Under the pieces are notes generated by a model that was given only the letters and a program-made list of their open reading frames with translations, searched no databases and had not been told where the DNA came from. Positions 55,957 through 64,000 of a stretch of DNA of 64,000 nucleotides are shown one piece after another (position 1 is the stretch's first letter; the number at the start of each line of letters is the position of its first letter). Location: contig CAJNDS010002442.1 in assembly GCA_905221605.1 (NCBI GenBank), positions 154,501-218,500 of the forward strand, written 5' to 3'. The position numbers were made by a program, and so were the translations under genes. Source of the stretch: Symbiodinium natans (lineage: Eukaryota; Sar; Dinophyceae; Suessiales; Symbiodiniaceae).

Positions 55957-58900
55957 TCAGCAACGACCTGCACATGCCGGAAACACCACTCCAAACTTTC
56001 TCTGCAGCCCTCCGAGTTGTCCACAAACAAAGGCAAAAAGGCAAGCGCTGTAGACCAGCTCTTGTGAGCTTGAGTGCCAGACCCAGGCAGCTACGACCGT
56101 GATATCATCCTGCTTCCTTAGGTCAAGCATTGATCCCATGAGTTTTACCTAACCTTTTTGCCACAGACCGCCGCCCCCCCTCAGGCCCCGGCCCGCCCAG
56201 GCATTCGAAGCCATGGCGCTTCGAGTACTCGACGAAAGGCACCTCTGCTAGTGGCGCTGCACATCTCTCGGAGCACCAAGGGATCAAGATAGGAGAGAGA
56301 GAGAGAGCGATATACTGAGAGAGAGAGATAGAGAGAGTTGCAACATGAGGACGAGGAGGAGGAGAGGGCAGGAGGGAAGCGAAGCACACCTTTCTTTGAT
56401 GCAAGACATGAGAAGTCACGAGAAACGAAAAGAAAACGAAAGAGACCCCGGCCCCACGGGGTGGGGGCCTTGGCGGTGGGGTCCATGGACCGCTCCTGGG
56501 CAGCCAGAGCCAGCGCCTTTGCGATGGTCTCAGGAGGCCTCAGACGATCTTCGCCACGCGTTCGCTTTTGTTTTTTGGTGTGGCTTCTCCGGCTACTTGT
56601 GTTGGATGTACGTATGGTTGGATATACTCTGGTACCATAAGAACATGTACTATTATTATGTACTTGCTTTATTGCTACCGACTGAAACAGAGACCACACG
56701 GAGCTCTGCTCTGGCATGCCATCCGCTTAACTGGACTGAGGAGGACTGAGAAGCTTCAAACCTCAGTCGAAGGAAAAGAACAAATGAACCCGAATTGAAC
56801 CAAAAACCCTAACTTGAAGCTTCATGGGTACGTATACGTGGAACAAGAGTACCCTGCAAAGATACCCTACTTACAGCTCTACTTAAAAGTACCCCTACAC
56901 CCTAAACCCTAAACCCACAACCCTAAACCCTAAAACCTAAACCCTAAACCCTAATTCTAGCCCTACTTCTAAGTCATGCCCACGAACCTGGGATTCTTGG
57001 TCCCGGGCGTGCTCCTTTGGGGACTTGGGAAGGGGCTTTGGGTTGAGGGAGTCAGGCCTCTCGGCTTCGCCCAAGAAGGCCCCATGCACCCTGAAGGGTT
57101 TAGGGTTTAGGGTTTAGGGTTTAGGGTTTAGGGTTTAGGGTTTAGGGTTTAGGGTTAGCCTTAGAGCCCAAGTCACTTAACACCCGCAAACCCAACTGAG
57201 GTCTGCTGCGTGCAGCGATCGAGCAGCCCCAGCATGTCCTGGGTGGTGCACGATTGGGCGCATCATGGCTCAACGTCGTGTTTTTCTGCTCTGATGTTGC
57301 GCAGGACGACGCCGGCCTCAGTTTTAATCGTGCTTTCTATCGCCCTGACCTCCAAGGCCCTGGCAGCCTGTGCAGGTGGCAAGGCTCGATCAACAATGCT
57401 GACGACCTTCGCAGGAAGTGGCGGAGTTGCTTGTGTGCCGACCTGAAGTCTTGCTAATAAGAATGTTAAGAACATTCATACTATTCATAATATTCAGAAT
57501 ATTCAGAGCATTAATAATATTCATAAGATTCAGAATATTAATGAATAATATGAAAAATATTTATAATATTAATAATATTAATAATATTAATAATATTGAT
57601 AAATATTAATAATATTAATAATATTAATAATAATCATAATATTAATAATATTAATACTATTAATAATATTAATAATATTGATAATATTGATAATATGAAT
57701 AATATTCACAATATTCATAATATTAATAATATTAATACAATTAATAATATTAATAATATTAATAATATTGATAATATGAATAATATTCACAATATTCATA
57801 ATATTAATAATATTAATACAATTAATAATATTAATAATATTAAAAATGTTAATATTAATAATATTAACAAATCTTGATTTCGAGGCAAATGTGGAGCCTC
57901 CCGATCGTGGAGGTTGTCGCGCAGTCCATCGGAGAACATCAGGACAAGGTCACCCTGTGACACAGCTTGTTCTGCAAAATCACATGCCGACACTAGTCAG
58001 CCTTGGGCCCTCGATAAGATACAAGGGTCACATTGCCACAGGCCAGCCTCCTTGACTTCTACTGTGTAACGCTCACCTGAGTCACACAGTGTCCGTCCTC
58101 CCTGCTTCACAGCAGCACAGGCAAGGCAAACCACCAGTTCACCGAGGACGCTGCAGTCGCTAGCTTTGTCCAGCTGCAACTTCGGGAATCGGTTCAGCAA
58201 TGCCTCCGCACCCAAAGTTGAGGCAAAAGAATCCAGGCTCTTGCCCAACAGCAAAAGAAATCTAGGCAACCTGCCTTGGGAAGGCGGGTCAATTGATAGG
58301 GGCAGTTCCTGGCACTGAGTTGCTTCGCTGAGAAACCAGTACATAGCACCAAAGGCCCCATGAGACGAAGGGCTGCCATATGTGCCATTGTCTAGGCGTA
58401 GGCTGCTTGGAGGTGTTCCGGCCACACTCTGGGGGGTGCACCAGCTGTGCTGCTGTTCCTCCGACTTCATGACGACCTGTCTAGCATTGCAAAAAACACT
58501 GAGAGATACTGAGAGAAGTACAAGGAGCTGCGTCTTGCATGGGCCACTGCATTCATTCCATGCGGGCCCTTGCGCAGCAGCATGAAGCCTCAATGTGGGC
58601 AATCACGGCTAAGGCAGCTAGGACAGATCCTACCTTGGCGACTCTGGCGAACCCGTGAATCTGCAGATCTCCGAAAGAGGTGCGGGCCAGAGTCTCCAAG
58701 ATTTGCGACCCCAATCTGGTTTCCTGCGAGATATATATCTGAATATATATATATATATATATGTACACATATGTAGATATATACATACATACATATAATT
58801 GCAGTGCATCGGGGAAACGTGGAAGCGTAACACCCCACGGCTTTCAATTCCGCCTTGCTGGCAAAGCACAGAAACGGTAGAGGCCCCGTAAGCCTCAGGA

Positions 58901-60201
58901 CTGGAGCAACACAGCTGCAACAGGGGCAATTGTTGTCTCAGAGCCAGACAGCCGCGTGGGACTCGCCGTGTGCCAACGCCACAGCAGCGCGCTCTGCAAC
59001 ATCGTCACCTGGCCCGTTGAGGCACCCCATGGCCAATGCTGTACGAATCAACAACAGCCTTGAAAGAATCAACAGTCCTCCCTACATGTTCCGCAGGGAG
59101 GAGGTTTTCAGCCCCGGAAGGAAGTACATGGAAGGACGCGCACGCTGGTCCACATCTTGCTTTGAAGGAGCCCATCCGTGGCCCAACGCATTGGTGACCA
59201 AAAAGACCACATCTTGAAGGAGCCGGGAGCACGAATCTTGAGCTCGGATGCCGTGCCTTCGGGCCTCGGCTGCCGGGCAATGTGCTACGCGTAGGACACT
59301 CATGAGATGCTCCCTCTCTCTCTGTCAGATTCTCCCCTCAGATGCTGCGAGGCTTCGGCTTGAGAGCCGCAGACGAGAACTCCATCCTCAGGTCGTTCAG
59401 TGAGATGACTTAGGGCTAAAAAGCCTGCAAGGCTTCTCGGATGTAGAAGCTTCGCACAGAAAATCGGAGACAAGGACAGCACAACTCTGCTGCATATTGG
59501 GCAGCATTGATCCCATAGCTGGCAAATTGCACCTCGGCCAACCAAGAAATACATGAAGGATGCGAGCAGGTATGCTCTGCCCAGCTAGGGCACAGGGTAC
59601 TGGTCGTGCAGTGGGAGAAATAGATATCGCTATCTGTAGATAAATATATAGACAAAATCCATCACTGTCGGAAACTCGGAAGTCGCTGATCAAAAACAAC
59701 TAGCAAGCGCCACGTTCCTTGGTCAGTCAGGCATGGGCCCACACCCATCCCCACAATAACAACCCCCCTCCCCCACCACCCAAAGCCCCCACCAACCTGG
59801 CAGCCTAAATGTGCTGAACCTCAGCCTGAGTGGCGTCTGCACGTCGCTAGACAGCCCCCCGGCTCCCATGAATGTGCTGTCAGACTGCTGGGTTCTCACG
59901 ACATGATGTCCATATACTGCAGTAACATACCCAGGTGGGGCAAGGCTGCGACAGCCCTTAATTGGGGCTGAGCTGTTCAGGAGTTTGGGGCTCCGGCCAT
60001 GCAGCCGACTCCATCAGCCACACCCATGCCATGCGGATCAACAAAATATGCGTCCTCACCTTGTGGCGTGAGAGCATTGCAACGAGTCAACAAGCACATG
60101 GGGACTTGCCATGTACAGCGGCGAGGGGAAAGAAAGCTCGAGCTTGGTCGGGTACAGGCACCATGAGCCTTCTTGATCAGGTGAGCGCCAGCCTCAGCCA
60201 C
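55957..60201 (-). CDS. PPM/PP2C-type protein phosphatase, PPTC7-like, multi-exon
   Basis: A Mg/Mn-dependent Ser/Thr phosphatase. PPTC7 homologues are mitochondrial or plastid enzymes, but no targeting peptide was resolved here. Exons: 60,059-60,006 (EDAYFVDPHGMGVADGVG, metal-binding Asp), about 59,536-59,490 (VQFASYGINAAQY), uncertain pieces at 59.1-58.9 kb, 58,733-58,688 (NQIGVANLGDSG), 58,476-~58,428 (VVMKSEEQQHSW, the family hallmark), 58,076-58,048 (YTVEVKE), 57,954-57,898 (GDLVLMFSDGLRDNL), 57,406-57,349 (DRALPPAQAARALE), 56,242-56,193 (VPFVEYSKRHGF), 56,116-55,957 (KQDDITVVAAWV, then stop). The order matches PPTC7 end to end. The second, GAST-containing block and the first exon are unresolved. 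Introns carry telomeric tracts, an AT-rich satellite and (TA)n. Confidence 0.88.
56288..56337. repeat. (GA)n microsatellite in a PPM intron
   Basis: Interrupted GA run between PPM exons 57,349 and 56,242. Confidence 0.9.
56896..56960. repeat. Interstitial telomeric tract, CCCTAAA orientation
   Basis: About seven CCCTAAA-like units, in the PPM intron between 57,349 and 56,242. It faces the oppositely oriented array at 57,096. Confidence 0.95.
57096..57156. repeat. Interstitial telomeric tract, TTTAGGG orientation
   Basis: Eight perfect TTTAGGG copies. Together with 56,896-56,960 it forms an inverted pair about 135 bp apart within one PPM intron. Confidence 0.97.
57465..57885. repeat. AT-rich (AATATTAAT)n satellite in a PPM intron
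   Basis: Roughly 420 bp of AATAATATTAATAATATTGAT-type units, including a duplicated block of about 80 bp (about 57,680-57,755 and 57,755-57,830). It occupies nearly the whole intron between PPM exons 57,898 and 57,406. Asn/Ile-rich frames here are artefacts. Confidence 0.92.
58741..58763. repeat. (TA)n microsatellite
   Basis: About 10 TA units next to the PPM exon at 58,733, inside the flanking intron. Confidence 0.9.
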
Positions 60202-60209
60202 TCCCTCTG

Positions 60210-61500
60210 GCCTCCGCCCGCCCGCAGACTACCCCAACAGCAAGCAACCGCGAACCCAAGCGATGGGCCCACAAGCGAAGCGCGGCTCCTGCACTGGACG
60301 TCGACGTTCTGGACTCTCGTGTCTGGTCACTTTAATCTCCCTGTAGTATACACTGTTGTGTGTCAGAATCGCACATCGAGATTCACATGATCACATGTTC
60401 CCGCATCCTTCATCCAGCTGATCCTTTCCTTCTGGAGGCGGAGGAACCTCTGGAAGGACCTGCGATGCCACGCTCAAGGCAGGCAAATACTCTACTCCTG
60501 GACACTCTTGGTATACTGCTGCATACTCCTGTGCTCTCCTGCAGCTGAAGACTTCCATTGAAGGCATAAGCTCCGCTTAAGCTCAGGACGACCCCATCCA
60601 AGCGGAGCATGAGCTCCCGGTCAAACAGACCTGCCACTCTTGCGTCTAACAGCATTTGGGAAGCAAGTGGCAAGCAAAAGGTGGGGATTGCTTGAGCTTC
60701 CAGTGGACCTTGAACTGTTTCGATCTTGTTGTTAGAGCCAACTGTCAACTACCTCTGTCCAACTGAAGTGCCGATTCGGCAATTTGTGGCCACTCCTAGC
60801 TGCCGCCGATCTCTTTGTGTCAACAATCACCTTTCATAGGTGCTCCGCATCGCACTGATGTCGCCTTCGTACACTTCTTTTGCAAAAGGGTTGAAGGAGT
60901 TGCCGCTGTCCTGCACCCAGGATGCGGCAGAGGCCATTCGGCGCGTCGGTTAGCGGCGCTGGTGACGCTAGCGGCATTCGGTCCTGGCCAGCCGCCTCAT
61001 CATCTGAATCAGCATTGCCAACCAGGTTTCCACCTGGTCTTCGAGTTCACTGAGGTTCACTCAGAGACATACTCAGAGTACCCAACGCGGCGAACTCAGC
61101 TCTTGGCACACACTGTACGGGCGAGCGATGTTGTTCTGACCACCGAGTTCCTGATTCCAGGTGTCGGAACATGAGTCTGAGTCATGAGAAAAACCTGGCA
61201 CTCTAGCCGCCCTGGGAAGTCAGTGAAGTAAGCACCCATACGAGCCCTTGCCTGGAGACCCACAACATCGGCTGTGGAACCGGAGACCACACAGGAATCC
61301 ATGGCCTGACAGAGTAGCTGTCTCAGCTCTCAGCTCTTCACCGCAACACACAGTGTGTATAAACCAAACTGCAGAGGGCAGGGGCCATGTCACCAATCTT
61401 CTTCGAGCGGGTTTTCTCCACGATCCTTGAAAAGGATTCTGAGAGCATTCAAACGAGCATCGCCAGATGGACAGGATGGGCACAAGAAAGGAGGACAACG
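60210..61500. other. No gene recognised upstream of the PPM gene
   Basis: A minus-strand frame at 60,748-60,410 contains LASQMLLDARVAGLFDRELMLRLDGVVLSLS, protein-like but unassigned. It could belong to the missing N-terminal part of the PPM gene. A plus-strand frame at 60,815-61,174 has no motif. Confidence 0.35.
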
Positions 61501-61502
61501 AA

Positions 61503-62083
61503 TTAAGAGAGCAGAGCAATCCGATCCGGCTGCTCCCAGCACTGACGACATGAATTCGGAGAGCTGTGCTCCAATGCGGGTACTGGGCTTGCGGCGGTGC
61601 GTCCTCCGAAAGCCTGTTTGGCGCGCACGGGCTTTGCTTGTGAGCGTGCCCCACATGATCGTGAGTGGGCTGGATGCTTGAGCTTCCCGCTGACCCTTGC
61701 TGTCCCGGGCCAGTAAGTAGCGACCTTGCACACGTAAGGTAAGGCGGGCGGCATCATGCGCAAAACAGTCATATCGCTTCCAAGTGCCCAGCGAACTGGA
61801 TCGCTCACGTGCATCGCATTCCACCTACCAAGCCGCATGTGCTCAGTGGAGACCACATAGACCTTGCCCCGCAAGGGCAGCGCAGCTTTTGACTGTGTCC
61901 TATGGAGCCTTCAAAGCCTTGCACTGCCCTGCTGTCTGCTGAGAGGCTGGCCTGGTTCACCCGGAAGTGGAAGAAATGGATGCCAGGAGTCAGGTCCGCA
62001 GTACGGACCGCAATGGACCAAGCTGCCTTGGCGTCAGACTGCATGTGATGGAGGTGTCGGAAATCCACAGGCCACGGGCCCAC
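61503..62083 (-). CDS. Possible starch-binding (CBM20-like) exons
   Basis: About 62,040-61,960 encodes KAAWSIAVRTADLTPGIHFFHFRV, with the W...(L)-x-PG-x-x-F-x-F(R/K)(V/F) pattern that ends a CBM20 domain. About 61,870-61,800 encodes KVYVVSTEHMRLGRWNAMHVS, resembling the start of the next such domain (V-x-V-x(S/T)-x-x-x-LG-x-W). This would suggest two adjacent starch-binding modules, as found in glucan-processing enzymes. The match rests on a handful of residues and the splice borders were not fixed. Confidence 0.3.
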
Positions 62084-62232
62084 ACGCTAACATCTGCTAA
62101 CATCCCCGATTCTACTCCGTGAAGACTAGTTCTCATGAAGACTTGAGGGCCGAACTTGCTGCTCCTCTGCATCGAAGTTTGCGAGCTCGAGGGTCGCGGG
62201 TGGCCGGTTGCTTTTCTCCTTGCTGGAAACCA

Positions 62233-62335
62233 TTGGTGTGTTGGTGTGTTGGTGTGTTGGTGTGTTGGTGTGTTGGTGTGTTGGTGTGTTGGTGTGTTGG
62301 TGTGTTGGTTGGTGTGTTGGTGTATTGGTGTATCG

Positions 62336-62376
<41 letters not shown>

Positions 62377-62516
62377 TGCGCGTGCGTGTGCGTGCGCGCG
62401 TGCGCGCGTGCGCGCGTGCGCGTGCCCGTGCGCGTGCGCGTGCGAGTGCGTGCGCGTGCGCGCGCGGCGCGCGCGGGCGGGCGCGGGCGCGGGGCGCGGG
62501 CGCGGGCGCGGGCGCG

Positions 62517-62570
<54 letters not shown>

Positions 62571-62735
62571 GCGGGCGCGGGCGCGGCCGTGTCGCGTGTG
62601 CGTGTGCGTGTGCGTGTGCGTGTGCGTGTGCGTGTGCGTGTGCGTGTGCGTGTGCGTGTGCGTGTGCGTGTGCGTGTGCGTGTGCGTGTGCGTGTGCGTG
62701 TGCGTGTGCGTGTGCGTGTGCGTGTGCGTGTGCGT

Positions 62736-62784
<49 letters not shown>

Positions 62785-62806
62785 AGTCAGTCAGTCAGTC
62801 AGTCAA
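62233..62806. repeat. Compound satellite: (GTGTTG)n, (GT)n, (GCGGGC)n, (GTGTGC)n, (GT)n, (CAGT)n
   Basis: In order: about 15 GTGTTG/GTTG units, (GT)16, a mixed GTGCGC zone, about 120 bp of GCGGGC/GCGCGG, about 25 perfect GTGTGC hexamers, (GT)18, and (CAGT)6 at 62,783-62,806. Alternating purine/pyrimidine over most of its length favours Z-DNA. Open frames of up to 408 codons through it (Val/Cys, Arg/Val, Ala/Arg) are artefacts. Confidence 0.97.
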
Positions 62807-62809
62807 ATC

Positions 62810-64000
62810 TCGAGGAACCCAGCGGAACCCAGGCCTGGAACACAACCTCCACCACCAGCTTCTTTGCATCGCTTTCGCTCAAGCCCTTCATCTTGAAATT
62901 CAGGCGCTGCCTCGGGGTTTATCTCAAGCATGCAAACCAGAATTCTGTTTCTCGGAGTCTCCTACTTCGTGGGAAGCACAAACTATCTCACGGAAGCTGC
63001 GGGTGCCGACTCCTTTGGAGGAGGCCCGGAGTCCTTCCGGCGCCTTGAGGACGCAGTCAGCACAGCACATGCGGCACAGCACGTGCTCGTTGCGGCCACT
63101 AGTTGCCCGAAACGCCCCCCGAAATGGCAGCGCCCTGAGGTGGAAACGCCCACTGTTCGGCCAGGAGCGGCTGGTCCATCAACAAACTCAAAGACGTACT
63201 GCGCCTGCGAACACTATGCGGGGCAATATAGGGCGGAAGGCAATGCAGCATCATGCAGGTACAGGAAGGACTGCACGAGATGCACATTTGACAGTTGGGC
63301 TCCGGCCGCGGGGCATCACCAAAAGCAGCCGTGGTAGTGTGGGGCTGCTTTTTCAGCAGGTGCTCGGTTGCCTCGATTCCAGCCAGCTTCAGCATCCACA
63401 TACAGTGATACATGTCATACATGTCATCGCATAAATGTCTGCTGGGACCACGTCCTGCCCGAGAATGGGCGCAGCTGCCACTGGAGCTTCGGTTGCCGTG
63501 GTTGCGCTGTTCGCGCTGTTTGCGCTGGTTGCGCTGCTTGCGCTGGTTGCAGATGTCTCCGCACCGCTGGTAGAAGCTTTTGGAGGCCTTAGCATCGTGA
63601 TGTGTGCCTCTCGATAACCCACACCTGTGCCATCTTCCTGCACTAGCTGATACGATATGCCAAAGAAGAAGCACGGGAACATTGAGGCCGGCTCATCATG
63701 GCGGCCTTGATGATGTCTGCATCCTCCTTGCCATACTTGCCTTCCGGAAGTCTCTTCGTGGTCGACCCGGCTTGGCCTGTGCAAACAGCTTTGTTTTCAT
63801 CCGACCCTTCGCCACGCCTTCAGAGCTCTTTAGAACAAGCACGTGAGGAGTCCCGCCTTCGGCCGCAGCTGCCGCTGCTGCAGCCGCCGCCAATGCCTCC
63901 CGATCGCTGGTCCTGGATCTCAACAGACGTGTCGGCTGATGACAAGCAAGGTGCAGGGAAGTGACGGAGCGAGGGGAGCAAGAGAGGAAGCTGGAGAGGC
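62810..64000. other. No gene recognised at the right edge
   Basis: Minus-strand pieces look protein-like: about 63,720-63,660 (KYGKEDADIIKAAMMSRP in one frame) and 63,923-63,770 (an Ala run followed by GGTPHVLVLKSSEGVAKG). An imperfect GGTTGCGCT 9-mer repeat lies at 63,489-63,550. No family is recognised. A gene may enter from beyond 64,000. Confidence 0.3.

Noticed and set aside
62119-63434. Plus-strand frames of 246-408 codons across 62.1-63.4 kb
   Set aside because: Most of their length is the GT/GC satellite, and three frames are open in parallel. No conserved motif lies outside the repeat.

Overview
The window reads as nuclear DNA of a dinoflagellate, most likely a Symbiodiniaceae-type alga. 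Every gene I could rebuild is cut into very short exons (about 20-95 nt). Intron donors are GT, GC and sometimes GA, and the junctions usually read AG|G. TTTAGGG-type telomeric tracts lie inside introns and between genes, microsatellites are abundant, and all recognised genes lie on the minus strand, as expected for unidirectional gene blocks. The genes were found by stitching conserved-family peptides across splice sites by eye; no alignment was run. Long open frames on either strand are mostly chance or microsatellite products.

Layout in ascending coordinates (the genes read right to left). About 1.1-4.4 kb: WD40-like exons. 10.28-21.2 kb: a PP1 catalytic subunit gene with a 6.46 kb intron that itself holds coding-like ORFs, and a 0.5 kb (CA)n tract in another intron. 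24.0-25.8 kb: interstitial telomeric tracts flanking AT-rich repeat and weak ORFs. 28.2-30.7 kb: a histidine (phosphoglycerate-mutase-like) phosphatase gene. 35.2 kb: a (GAGAAA)n tract. 38.39-47.43 kb: an ATM1/ABCB6/ABCB7/HMT1-type ABC half-transporter gene. One of its introns (44,007-40,904) contains a complete, multi-exon PP2A catalytic subunit gene (43,786-41,199) on the same strand. 50.0-50.5 kb: exons of a PAP2/dolichyl-diphosphatase-like enzyme. 51.5-52.5 kb: an unrecognised 310-codon frame. 55.5-60.2 kb: a PPM/PP2C phosphatase of the PPTC7 type. 61.5-62.1 kb: possible starch-binding (CBM20-like) exons. 62.2-62.8 kb: a compound GT/GC satellite.

The most notable observation is the nested PP2A gene. 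Its start codon lies 220 bp inside the host intron, an in-frame stop precedes it, and a motif resembling the 3' half of the dinoflagellate spliced leader (TTGGCTCAAG) sits about 124 nt upstream of the ATG. This fits insertion of a trans-spliced mRNA copy into an ABC-gene intron followed by gain of about 18 introns, although a DNA-level insertion is not excluded. Five phosphatases from four unrelated folds (PPP twice, PPM, histidine phosphatase, PAP2) share one strand within 50 kb. Nothing in the sequence shows that they work in a common pathway.
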